This document shows positions 36,765 through 47,540 of a DNA stretch of 64,000 nucleotides, piece after piece. The stretch is from contig NZ_MQUS01000005.1 of assembly GCF_001953885.1 (NCBI RefSeq), positions 186,001 through 250,000 on the forward strand, in the 5' to 3' direction. The translations under genes and the position numbers were made by a program. Origin of the DNA: Streptomyces sp. IMTB 2501. GTDB taxonomy: Bacteria > Actinomycetota > Actinomycetes > Streptomycetales > Streptomycetaceae. Numbering within the stretch: position 1 is the stretch's first letter; every line of letters starts with the position of its first letter. The notes below the pieces were generated by a model. It ran no database searches and had not been told where the DNA came from. It was given only the letters and a program-made list of their open reading frames with translations.

Positions 36765-37488
36765 GTACGTCACACTGCTTCCCCAGGAAACCCTGGTGCT
36801 GCACGACACAGTGCGCGCCAACATCGCCTGCGGCCGGCCCGGCGCCAGCGACCAGGCGATCGAGGAGGCGGCGCGGGCGGCCGACGCCCACGACTTCATC
36901 GTCCGCCTCCCCGACGGCTACGACACCAGGGTCGACCCCAACTCGGCCCGCCTGTCCGGCGGTCAGCTGCAGCGCCTGGCCATCGCCCGCGCCATCCTGC
37001 GCGACGCCCCCGTCCTCGTCCTGGACGAGCCGACGACCGGCCTGGACGCGATGGCCGCCCGCCGCGTCGTCAAACCCCTGCGCCGTCTGATGACGGGCCG
37101 TACGACCATCATGATCACTCATCATCTCAACCTCGCCCCCGACGCCGACCGCATCGTCGTCGTGGACCGGGGCCGGATCGTGGAGACCGGCCGCCATGAC
37201 GAACTCCTCGCCCGGGGCGGCGCGTACGCACGGCTGCACCGCTCGCAGAACAACGCCGTGACGGACACGGGTGAGCTGCGCATGCCGCTGTGGGAGGAGG
37301 CACAGGTGCCGGCGCCGGTCCCGGCTCCCGCGTACGGCCACGGACCGGGATCCGGGCCGTACACACCCGGGGAGACCTGGGCCCGGCCCGCCTACGGGCC
37401 CGCCTACGAGTCGTTCGGGGACGTGCCCTCCTACCTCCCTGACGGCCGCCCCCTGTTCCGTGACGAGGAAGTCTGGCCGGGGATCTGA
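36727..37488 (+). pseudogene. 5'-truncated ABC exporter ATPase
   Basis: The frame RRLRDYPLARLREYVTLLPQETLVLHDTVRANIACGRPG continues into LSGGQLQRLAIARAIL (signature), VLVLDEPTTGLD (Walker B) and TIMITHHLNLAPDADRIVV (H loop), ending VWPGI-stop. It starts inside the nucleotide-binding domain at the Q-loop: the membrane domain and Walker A (GxxGxGKS/T) are gone, so it cannot bind ATP normally. No start with a ribosome site precedes it; the first GTG is 36796. It looks like the 3' end of a full-size multidrug-type ABC gene fused by deletion to the phosphoesterase gene. A Pro/Tyr-rich tail is retained. Confidence 0.75.
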
Positions 37489-37567
37489 TCCCACCATGCG
37501 GGACAGCTGTCTAAAGGGTTCACGCTCCTGTCGAAGTCCATTACCCTGGACCTGGTAGTCCATCGAG

Positions 37568-38533
37568 ATGAACGAACCCGATCAAGCACCAGGACCGCCC
37601 GTGACCGTCACCCCCAGCACCGCCACGCCGCCCCAGGTCACGCCCGCAGGAGGGCAGCACCGCCTCGGCTCACTCGGCCCGGTGGGCCTGGTGCTGGCCG
37701 GCGGTATCTCGGTCCAGTTCGGTGGCGCCCTCGCGGTGACCCTGATCCCCCGGGCCGGCGCCCTGGGTGTCGTCGCCCTCCGCCTCCTCGCGGCGGCCCT
37801 GGTCCTCCTCCTGGTCTGCCGCCCCCGGCTGCGCGGCCACTCGCGCGCCGACTGGGGCACGGTGCTCGCCTTCGGCGTCGCGATGGGCGCGATGAACGGC
37901 CTCTTCTACTCGGCGGTCGCCCGTATCCCGCTGGGCCCGGCGGTCACCCTGGAGGTCCTCGGTCCGCTGGCCCTGTCCGTCCTGGCCTCCCGCCGTGCGG
38001 TCAACGCGGTGTGGGCGGGTCTGGCCCTGCTCGGTGTGTTCCTGCTGGGCGGCGGAGGCTTCGGCAACCTCGACCCCACAGGTGTCGCATTCGCCCTGGG
38101 CGCCGGCGCCATGTGGGCCATCTACATAGTCTTCAGCGCCCGTACGGGTCGCCGCTTCCCGCAGGCGGACGGCCTGGCCCTCGCCATGGCGGTGGCGGCG
38201 CTGCTGTTCCTCCCCATCGGCATGGCCTCGGCAGGCACCCGCCTTCTGAACCCCACCACCCTCGCCCTCGGTTCGGCGGTGGCCCTGCTCTCCTCGGTCC
38301 TGCCCTACACCCTTGAACTCCTCGCCCTGCGCCGCCTCCCCGCCTCCACCTTCGCCATCCTGATGAGCCTCGAACCGGCGGTGGCGGCAACAGCCGGCTT
38401 CCTCGTCCTCGGCCAGTCCCTGTCCCCGACGGAGGCCGCCGCGATCGCCCTGGTCATCGCGGCGAGTATCGGCGCGGTACGCACCCAGGTGGGCCGGGGC
38501 AAGGCCCGGGTGGAACCGGCACCGGAGGCCTGA
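37568..38533 (+). CDS. EamA family (RhtA-like) exporter
   Basis: 321 aa from ATG 37568. Ten hydrophobic helices in two EamA repeats: GPVGLVLAGGISVQFGGALAV, AGALGVVALRLLAAALVLLLV, GTVLAFGVAMGAMNGLFYSAVARIPLGPAVTLEVLGPLALSV, and the second half ending RRLPASTFAILMSLEPAVAATAGFLVLGQSLS. The last block is the RhtA-type motif of threonine/homoserine exporters; the substrate is probably an amino acid or other small metabolite. Stand-alone, 79 bp after the ABC remnant. Confidence 0.9.
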   Translation: MNEPDQAPGPPVTVTPSTATPPQVTPAGGQHRLGSLGPVGLVLAGGISVQFGGALAVTLIPRAGALGVVALRLLAAALVLLLVCRPRLRGHSRADWGTVLAFGVAMGAMNGLFYSAVARIPLGPAVTLEVLGPLALSVLASRRAVNAVWAGLALLGVFLLGGGGFGNLDPTGVAFALGAGAMWAIYIVFSARTGRRFPQADGLALAMAVAALLFLPIGMASAGTRLLNPTTLALGSAVALLSSVLPYTLELLALRRLPASTFAILMSLEPAVAATAGFLVLGQSLSPTEAAAIALVIAASIGAVRTQVGRGKARVEPAPEA

Positions 38534-38593
38534 CGGTCCCGGCCCGCGGTCTCACGCCGAGAACCCGTACGGGGTTTGTGGAAGTCTGGTCCC

Positions 38594-40324
38594 GTGACCG
38601 GCAACAGGGACACCACCCCCCGTCCGCTGAAGATCACCGCCCGGGGCCGGGCCGTACTCGCCGACCCCCGGATCAATCGCGGTACGGCGTTCACCGAGGT
38701 CCAGCGCCGCGAGCTGGACCTCGTCGGCCTCATCCCGCCGCGCGTGCTCACCCAGGACGAGCAGGCCGAGCGCGCCTACGGGCAGTTCCGGCAGCAGCCG
38801 AGCGATCTGGCCAAGAGCGTGTATCTGACCGCCCTGCACGACCGCAACGAGGTGCTGTTCTACCGGCTGGTCGGCGATCACCTCGAAGAGATGCTGCCCA
38901 TCGTCTACACGCCCACCGTGGGCACCGCGATCCGCCGCTACAGCACCGAGTTCCGCCGCCCGCGCGGCGTCTATCTCTCCGTGGACGCCCCCGAGGACAT
39001 CGAGCGCTCCCTGCGCGCGAGCGGCCTCGGCGCCGACGACGTCGACCTGATCGTGGCCACCGACGGCGAGGGCATCCTCGGCATCGGCGACTGGGGCGTG
39101 GGCGGCATCGACATCGCCGTCGGCAAGCTCGCCGTCTACACGGCCGCCGCCGGCATCGACCCGCGCCGCACGCTGCCGGTCATGCTCGACGTCGGCACCA
39201 ACCGCGAGGAACTCCTCGACAACCCGCTCTACCTCGGCAACCGTCACCCCCGCGCCGACCGCGAGAGGTACGACGCCTTCCTCGACGCCTACGTCACCAC
39301 CGCGACCCGGCTCTTCCCGGACGCCCTGCTGCACTGGGAGGACTTCGGCCCCGGCAACGCCCGCCGCGTCCTCAACCGGTACCGCGACCGGGTGTGCACC
39401 TTCAACGACGACATCCAGGGCACGGGCGCCGTCAATCTCGCCGCCGTGCTGTCGGGTGTGCTGGCCGCCGGTGTGCCGCTGCCCGAACACCGGATCGTGG
39501 TCTTCGGCGCGGGCACGGCCGGTATCGGCGTCGCCGACCAGCTGCGGGACGCCCTGGTGGCCGAAGGTCTCACCACCGAACAGGCCACCGCGCGCTTCTG
39601 GTGCGTCGACCGCTACGGGCTGCTCACCACCGACCAGGGCGACAGGCTCCGCGACTTCCAGCAGCCCTATGCCCGCCCCGCCGCCGAGGCCGACGGCTGG
39701 GCCCGCGACGACGGCCTGCCGGGCATCCCCCTCGACGAGGTGGTCCGGAGGGTCCGTCCGAGCATCCTCATCGGCACCTCCGGCCAGGGCGGCGCCTTCA
39801 CCGAGAGCATCGTCCGCGAGATGGCCGGGCACACCGCGCGCCCGATCATCCTGCCCATGTCCAATCCCACCGACCTCGCCGAGGCCACCCCCGCCGACCT
39901 GCTCGACTGGACGGACGGGAAGGCGCTCGTGGCCACCGGCAGCCCCTTCGCACCGGTCGAGCGGGACGGTACGACGTACGAGATCGGACAGGCCAACAAC
40001 GCCCTGGTCTTCCCCGGTCTCGGCCTCGGCGCGATCGTCGCCCGTGCCTCCCGCGTCACCGACCGCATGCTCCGCGCGGCGGCGGACGCGGTGGCCCGTC
40101 GCACCGGTGACCGGACCGGCGACGGGGACGACATCGCCCGGCCGAACACGCCGGTCCTCCCACCGATCCGCGATCTGCGCGACACGTCGCAGGCGGTCGC
40201 CGTGGCCGTGGCCCGCGCGGCGGCGGAGGACGGCGTCGCCCGCGCCGCCGGCCTGGACGATGCCGAGGCGGCGGTGTGTGCGGCGCGCTGGGAGCCGGTG
40301 TATCCGCCGGTGGAAGCGGTGTGA
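38594..40324 (+). CDS. NAD-dependent malic enzyme
   Basis: 576 aa from GTG 38594. Oxidatively decarboxylates malate to pyruvate. Landmarks: [24 protein letters not shown] (active-site Tyr), [35 protein letters not shown] (active-site Lys), [16 protein letters not shown] and [14 protein letters not shown] (metal-binding Glu/Asp), then the Rossmann motif [14 protein letters not shown]. Size and motifs place it in the long (MaeA/eukaryotic-like) class. It has no partner gene and points towards the catabolic operon. Confidence 0.93.
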   Translation: MTGNRDTTPRPLKITARGRAVLADPRINRGTAFTEVQRRELDLVGLIPPRVLTQDEQAERAYGQFRQQPSDLAKSVYLTALHDRNEVLFYRLVGDHLEEMLPIVYTPTVGTAIRRYSTEFRRPRGVYLSVDAPEDIERSLRASGLGADDVDLIVATDGEGILGIGDWGVGGIDIAVGKLAVYTAAAGIDPRRTLPVMLDVGTNREELLDNPLYLGNRHPRADRERYDAFLDAYVTTATRLFPDALLHWEDFGPGNARRVLNRYRDRVCTFNDDIQGTGAVNLAAVLSGVLAAGVPLPEHRIVVFGAGTAGIGVADQLRDALVAEGLTTEQATARFWCVDRYGLLTTDQGDRLRDFQQPYARPAAEADGWARDDGLPGIPLDEVVRRVRPSILIGTSGQGGAFTESIVREMAGHTARPIILPMSNPTDLAEATPADLLDWTDGKALVATGSPFAPVERDGTTYEIGQANNALVFPGLGLGAIVARASRVTDRMLRAAADAVARRTGDRTGDGDDIARPNTPVLPPIRDLRDTSQAVAVAVARAAAEDGVARAAGLDDAEAAVCAARWEPVYPPVEAV

Positions 40325-40367
40325 CGGACGGCGAGGGCGCCGCCGTGACCCTGATGTCTGCCAAATT

Positions 40368-40386
40368 AATGCAAGCACGCTTGATT
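40368..40386 (+). promoter_or_regulatory. Palindromic operator candidate in front of the AtuA operon
   Basis: AAT-G-CAAGC-AC-GCTTG-ATT: perfect 5-bp arms with flanking AAT/ATT, 30 bp before the first ATG (40416), in an island of AT (CCAAATTAAT, TTGATTGTTT) within GC-rich DNA. The operon ends with a TetR gene, which makes it the natural ligand. Confidence 0.55.
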
Positions 40387-40415
40387 GTTTCTGGCCCCGC
40401 TGCCATGCTCCCCCC

Positions 40416-41206
40416 ATGGCCGACCCGACGCCCGTCATCGACGACCTGCGTGCCGAGAGCGAGGAACTCGCCCTGTTCGTGGCTGAGTTGAGCCCCGAAC
40501 AGTGGGCATTGCCCACCCCCGCGCCCGGCTGGACCGTAGCCCACCAGATCGCGCACCTCGCCTGGACCGACCGCTCGGCCCTGCTCGCCGTCACCGACGC
40601 GGACGCCTTCCGGGTGCTGGTCGAGAAGGCGCTCACCGCCCCCGACTCGTTCGTGGACGAGGGCGCGGCGGACGGCGCCCGGCTTGCGCCCGCCGAGTTG
40701 CTGCGGACATGGCGTGAAGGACGCGAAGCCCTCGACCGGGCACTGCGTGCCGCACCGCCCGGTGCCCGTTTCCCCTGGTACGGACCGCCCATGTCCGCCG
40801 CCTCCATGGCCACCGCTCGCCTTATGGAGACCTGGGCCCACGGCTTGGACATCGCCGATGCGCTGAGTGCGGTCCGCGCACCCACCGACCGGCTCAAGCA
40901 TGTGGCCCGGCTCGGGGTCCGTACCCGCGACTTCGCCTACACCGTCCACGGGAGCACACCCCCCGCCGAAGAGTTCCGTGTGGAACTCACCTCTCCCTCC
41001 GGTGAGTTGTGGGTGTACGGCCCCGAAGGCGCCGCGCAGCGCGTCACCGGCCCCGCCCTCGACTTCTGCCTCCTCGTCACCCAGCGCGCCCATCGCGTCG
41101 ACCTCGCCCTGACCGCCGTCGGCCCGGACGCCGACCACTGGCTGGACATCGCGCAGGCCTTCGCGGGCCCGCCCGGTGCCGGCCGCGCGCCGCAAGGGGC
41201 CGAGCG

Positions 41207-41210
<4 letters not shown>
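40416..41210 (+). CDS. TIGR03084 family protein (maleylpyruvate-isomerase/DinB-like metal-binding fold)
   Basis: 264 aa from ATG 40416. [25 protein letters not shown] carries the metal-binding His of the mycothiol-dependent isomerase N-domain, and [17 protein letters not shown] the second His. [25 protein letters not shown] is the TIGR03084 signature. It heads the operon and overlaps the next gene by 4 bp (GTGA). The fold suggests a thiol-dependent step or detoxification accompanying the CoA pathway, but no reaction is established. Confidence 0.88.
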
Positions 41211-42882
<1,672 letters not shown>

Positions 42883-42886
<4 letters not shown>

Positions 42887-44490
42887 CCACCCTGACCTCG
42901 GCCCTGGATCCGGGCAGCCCCGACCACCGCGCTCACCGCGAGGCCATGCTCGCCAAGCTCGCCGAACTCGACGCCGAACACGCCAAGGCACTCGCGGGCG
43001 GCGGCGAGAAGTACGTCCAACGGCACCGCGAGCGCGGCAAGTTGCTCGCCCGCGAGCGGATCGAGCTGCTCCTCGACCCGGACACGCCGTTCCTTGAGCT
43101 GTCCCCGCTCGCCGCCTGGGGCAGCGACTACACCGTCGGCGCCTCGCTCGTCACCGGCATCGGGGTGGTCGAGGGCGTGGAGTGCCTGATCACGGCCAAC
43201 GACCCAACCGTACGCGGCGGCGCGAGCAACCCGTGGAGCCTGAAGAAGGCCCTGCGCGCCAACGACATCGCCCTCGCCAACCGCCTCCCCTGCATCAGCC
43301 TGGTGGAGTCCGGCGGCGCCGACCTGCCGTCCCAGAAGGAGATCTTCATCCCGGGCGGCGCCATCTTCCGCGACCTCACCCGCCTCTCCGCCGCCGGCAT
43401 CCCCACCATCGCCGTCGTCTTCGGCAACTCCACCGCCGGCGGCGCCTACATCCCCGGCATGTCCGACCACGTGATCATGGTCAAGGAGCGCGCGAAGGTG
43501 TTCCTCGGCGGGCCGCCGCTCGTGAAGATGGCCACCGGCGAGGAGAGCGACGACGAGTCCCTGGGCGGCGCGGAGATGCACGCGCGCGTGTCGGGCCTCG
43601 CCGACTACTTCGCCGTCGACGAGCCGGACGCGCTACGGCAGGCGCGCCGGGTGGTCGCCCGCCTCAACCACCGCAAGGCGTACGACGATCCGGGCCCGGC
43701 GGCCCCGCCCAAGTACGACCCGGAGGAACTGCTCGGCATCGTCCCGGGCGATCTGAAGATCCCCTTCGACCCCCGCGAGGTCGTCGCCCGGATCGTGGAC
43801 GCCTCCGACTTCGACGAGTTCAAGCCGCTGTACGGGACCAGCCTGGTGACCGGCTGGGCGCGCCTGCACGGCTACCCGGTCGGCATCCTGGCGAACGCCC
43901 AGGGGGTGCTCTTCAGCGCCGAGTCGCAGAAGGCCGCCCAGTTCATCCAGCTCGCCAACCAGCGCGACATCCCGCTGCTCTTCCTGCACAACACCACCGG
44001 TTACATGGTCGGCAAGGAGTACGAGCAGGGCGGGATCATCAAGCACGGCTCGATGATGATCAACGCGGTCGGCAACAGCCGGGTGCCGCATCTGTCGGTG
44101 CTGATGGGCGCGTCGTACGGCGCCGGGCACTACGGCATGTGCGGCCGCGCCTACGACCCCCGCTTCCTGTTCGCCTGGCCCAGCGCCAAGTCCGCCGTCA
44201 TGGGCCCGCAGCAGCTCGCCGGGGTGCTGTCCATCGTCGCCCGCCAGTCGGCGGCGGCGAAGGGACAGCCGTACGACGAAAAGGCTGCGGACGCGGACGC
44301 CGCCCTGCGCGCCATGGTGGAGCAGCAGATCGAGTCCGAGTCGCTGCCGATGTTCCTGTCCGGGCGGCTGTACGACGACGGCGTCATCGACCCCCGCGAC
44401 ACCCGCACCGTCCTCGGCCTGTGCCTGTCCGCGATCCACACCGCGCCCTACGAAGGCGCGCGCGGTGGCTTCGGCGTCTTCCGGATGTGA
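42883..44490 (+). CDS. Acyl-CoA carboxylase, carboxyltransferase (beta) subunit
   Basis: 535 aa from GTG 42883, overlapping AtuA by 4 bp. Carboxyltransferase N- and C-domains: GKLLARERIELLLDPDTPFLELSPLAAWG, VFGNSTAGGAYIPGMSDHVIMV, VFLGGPPLVKMATGEESDDESLGGAEMHA and PLLFLHNTTGYMVGKEYEQGGIIKHG. These blocks are those of the methylcrotonyl-/geranyl-CoA carboxylase group and not of propionyl-CoA carboxylase. It transfers carboxyl from biotin on the alpha subunit to an enoyl- or acyl-CoA. Whether the substrate is 3-methylcrotonyl-, geranyl- or another CoA cannot be read here. Confidence 0.93.
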
Positions 44491-44495
44491 GGTCC

Positions 44496-46343
44496 ATGAT
44501 CCAGACTCTGTTGGTCGCCAACCGCGGCGAGATCGCCTGCCGGATCATCCGCACCTGCCGTGAGTTGGGAATCCGGACGGTCGCCGTGCGCTCGGACGCG
44601 GACGAGAACGTGCTCCACGCGCGCGTGGCCGACACGGCGGTACGGCTGCCGGGCGTGGCGCCCGCCGAGACGTATCTGCGCGGCGACCTGATCGTGAAGG
44701 CGGCCCTGGCCGCCGGCGCGGACGCCGTGCACCCCGGGTACGGCTTCCTCTCCGAGAACCCCGACTTCGCCCGTGCCGTCCTCGACGCCGGTCTGATCTG
44801 GATCGGCCCGCCTCCGGAGGCCATCGAGGCGATGGCGTCCAAGACCCACGCGAAGGACCTGTTGGGGATCGCGCCCCTCACGGACGTCACCGAGGCCGAC
44901 CTGCCGGTGCTGGTGAAGGCGGCCGCGGGCGGCGGGGGGCGCGGAATGCGGATCGTGCGCCGCATGGAGGAGCTGAGCCCCGCGCTGAAGAGCGCGCGCG
45001 CCGAGGCCGCGAGTGCCTTCGGCGACGGCGAGGTCTTCGTGGAGCGGTATCTGGAGCACGGCCGCCATGTCGAGGTGCAGGTCCTCGCCGACACCCACGG
45101 CACGATCTGGACGCTCGGCACCCGCGACTGCTCCCTCCAGCGCCGCCACCAGAAGGTCATCGAGGAGGCCCCGGCGCCCGGAATCTCCGAGGCGCTCACG
45201 AGCGACATGCTCGCGCTGGCCGTACAGGCCGTGTGCGCCGTCGCCTACGAGGGCGCCGGCACCGTCGAGTTCCTGGTCGCCGACGGCCGCGCGCACTTCC
45301 TGGAGATGAACACCAGGCTCCAGGTCGAACACCCCGTCACGGAGGCGGTGTTCGGCATCGACCTGGTCGCCGAACAGATCCGCGTCGCCGAGGGCCACGC
45401 CCTCGAAAAGGACCCGCCACGCGCGCGTGGCCACGCGATCGAGGCCCGCCTGTACGCCGAGGACCCCGCCCACGACTGGGCCCCGCAGGCCGGCACCCTG
45501 CACCACCTCGCCGTACCGGACGGCGTGCGCCTCGACACCGGCTACACCGGCGGCGACCCCGTCGGCGTCCACTACGACCCGATGCTGGCCAAGGTCGTCG
45601 CCCACGCGCCGACCCGCGCGGAGGCGCTCCGCAAGCTGGCGGGCGCCCTGGAACGAGCGGAACTGCGCGGCCCGCTCACCAACCGGGACCTGCTCGTGCG
45701 CTCCCTGCGCCACGAGGAGTTCACAAGCGGCCGTATGGACACCGGCTTCTACGACCGCCACCTCGACGAACTCACCGAGTCCGCCCCCGACCCCCTCGCC
45801 CCGCTGGCCGCCGCCCTCGCCGACGCCCACGGCCGCTCCCGCTTCGGCGGCTGGCGCAACCTGCCCGCGCGGCCGCAGGTCAAGCGGTACGAGCTGGCGG
45901 GGGAGGAGCACGAGGTGCGCTACCGGCACACGCGCACCGGGCTCAGCGCCGAGGGGGTCCGGGTCGTACACGCCGACGCGCATCTGGTCGTAGTCGAAGT
46001 GGACGGTGTGGAACGGAAGTTCGCGGTCGCACGCCACGGTGACCAGGTCTACGTCAACTCAGCCCGCCTCACCGCCCTGCCCCGCTTCCCCGACCCCACC
46101 GCCCAGCACGCCCCTGGCTCGCTGCTCGCACCGATGCCGGGCACGGTCGTACGCGTCGCCGAGGACCTGACGGAAGGGGCGACGGTTCAGGCCGGCCAGG
46201 GACTCATATGGCTGGAGGCGATGAAGATGCAGCACCAGATCTCAGCGCCGGTCACCGGAACGCTCAGCGCCTTGCATGCCAAGGCGGGGCAGCAGGTCGA
46301 ACCGGGCATGTTGCTCGCCGTAGTGCAGGAAACCTCTTCCTAG
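44496..46343 (+). CDS. Acyl-CoA carboxylase, biotin carboxylase/carrier (alpha) subunit
   Basis: 615 aa from ATG 44496; GAGG of the previous stop region serves as ribosome site. Biotin carboxylase: LLVANRGEIACRIIRTCRELGI, VHPGYGFLSENPDFA, VKAAAGGGGRGM (ATP-grasp), HVEVQVLADTHG, RDCSLQRRHQKVIEEAPAP, FLEMNTRLQVEHPVTE. BCCP: LIWLEAMKMQHQI, biotinylated Lys577. The segment between SKTHAKDLL and DLPVLVKAA is about ten residues shorter than in most homologues, apparently missing the usual AAGVPVLPG stretch. Forms the holoenzyme with the preceding beta subunit. Confidence 0.93.
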   Translation: MIQTLLVANRGEIACRIIRTCRELGIRTVAVRSDADENVLHARVADTAVRLPGVAPAETYLRGDLIVKAALAAGADAVHPGYGFLSENPDFARAVLDAGLIWIGPPPEAIEAMASKTHAKDLLGIAPLTDVTEADLPVLVKAAAGGGGRGMRIVRRMEELSPALKSARAEAASAFGDGEVFVERYLEHGRHVEVQVLADTHGTIWTLGTRDCSLQRRHQKVIEEAPAPGISEALTSDMLALAVQAVCAVAYEGAGTVEFLVADGRAHFLEMNTRLQVEHPVTEAVFGIDLVAEQIRVAEGHALEKDPPRARGHAIEARLYAEDPAHDWAPQAGTLHHLAVPDGVRLDTGYTGGDPVGVHYDPMLAKVVAHAPTRAEALRKLAGALERAELRGPLTNRDLLVRSLRHEEFTSGRMDTGFYDRHLDELTESAPDPLAPLAAALADAHGRSRFGGWRNLPARPQVKRYELAGEEHEVRYRHTRTGLSAEGVRVVHADAHLVVVEVDGVERKFAVARHGDQVYVNSARLTALPRFPDPTAQHAPGSLLAPMPGTVVRVAEDLTEGATVQAGQGLIWLEAMKMQHQISAPVTGTLSALHAKAGQQVEPGMLLAVVQETSS

Positions 46344-46350
46344 GAGCCCC

Positions 46351-47511
46351 ATGACCGCCGTCATCGAATCCGAAGAGCACAAAGCCCTCCGCACCGCCGT
46401 AGCCGCCCTCGGCAAACGCTTCGGCCGCGACTACCTGACGCGAACCGTCGCCGAAGGAAGGCCCCTCACCGAACTCTGGTCCGAGGCGGGCAAACTCGGC
46501 TACCTCGGCGTCAACCTCCCGGAGGAACACGGAGGCGGAGGCGGCGGCATCACCGAACTCTCCATCGTCCTGGAGGAGTTGGGTGCGGCGGGCTCCCCCC
46601 TCCTCATGCTCGTCGTGTCCCCGGCCATCTGCGGCACCGTGATCTCCCGCTTCGGCACAGAGGCCCAAAAGCAGACGTGGCTCCCCGGCATCGCCGACGG
46701 CACCCGCCTCATGGCCTTCGGTATCACCGAACCCGACGCGGGCTCCAACAGCCACCGCATCACCACCACAGCCCGCCGCGACGGCACCGACTGGCTCCTC
46801 ACCGGCCGCAAGGTCTTCATCTCCGGTGTCGACATCGCGGACGCCGTCCTCGTCGTCGGCCGTACCGAGGACGCCCGCACCGGACGCCTCAAGCCCTGCC
46901 TGTTCATCGTCCCGACGGACGCCGAGGGCTTCCAGAAGCGCCCCATCGACATGGAACTCAACGCCGCCGAGAAGCAGTTCGAGCTGGTCCTGGACGACGT
47001 ACGGCTGCCCGCCGACGCGCTGGTCGGCGACGAGGACGCCGGTCTGCTGCAGCTGTTCGCCGGACTGAACCCCGAGCGCATCATGACGGCGGCCTTCGCG
47101 ATCGGCATGGGCCGCTACGCGCTGTCCAAGGCGATCGAGTACGCCCGCGACCGCACCGTCTGGAAGACGCCCATCGGCGCCCACCAGGCGATAGCCCACC
47201 CCCTGGCGCAGGCGCACATCGACCTCGAACTGGCCCGGCTGATGATGCAGAAGGCCGCCCATCTCTACGACGCCGGCGACGACATCGGCGCGGGCGAGGC
47301 CGCCAACATGGCCAAGTACGCGGCCGGAGAGGCCTGCGTGAAGGCCGTCGACCAGGCCGTGCACACCCTCGGCGGCAACGGGCTCACGCGCGAGTTCGGG
47401 CTCGCCTCGTTGATAACGGCGGCGCGTGTGGCTCGTATTGCTCCGGTGAGCCGGGAGATGATTCTCAACTACGTCTCCCACCAGACCCTGGGCCTGCCCA
47501 AGTCGTACTAG
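46351..47511 (+). CDS. Acyl-CoA dehydrogenase
   Basis: 386 aa from ATG 46351, AGGAG 6 bp upstream. FAD flavoenzyme giving trans-2-enoyl-CoA. FGITEPDAGSNSHRITTTARRDGTDWLLTGRKVFISG is the FAD/substrate block, ERIMTAAFAIGMGRYALSKAIEYARDRTVWKTPIGAHQAIAHPLA the helical region, and VHTLGGNGLTREFGLASLITAARV the C-terminal signature. The catalytic base position (Glu near the end in medium-chain enzymes) is not obvious. It would form the enoyl substrate for the carboxylase, as AtuD or LiuA do. Confidence 0.93.
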   Translation: MTAVIESEEHKALRTAVAALGKRFGRDYLTRTVAEGRPLTELWSEAGKLGYLGVNLPEEHGGGGGGITELSIVLEELGAAGSPLLMLVVSPAICGTVISRFGTEAQKQTWLPGIADGTRLMAFGITEPDAGSNSHRITTTARRDGTDWLLTGRKVFISGVDIADAVLVVGRTEDARTGRLKPCLFIVPTDAEGFQKRPIDMELNAAEKQFELVLDDVRLPADALVGDEDAGLLQLFAGLNPERIMTAAFAIGMGRYALSKAIEYARDRTVWKTPIGAHQAIAHPLAQAHIDLELARLMMQKAAHLYDAGDDIGAGEAANMAKYAAGEACVKAVDQAVHTLGGNGLTREFGLASLITAARVARIAPVSREMILNYVSHQTLGLPKSY

Positions 47512-47540
47512 GCCACCACCGGCAGCCGCTTGGAGGAACC

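Noticed and set aside
36796..37488. A functional stand-alone ABC ATPase starting at GTG 36796.
   Set aside because: It lacks Walker A and a ribosome site; the coding frame clearly extends upstream without a start.
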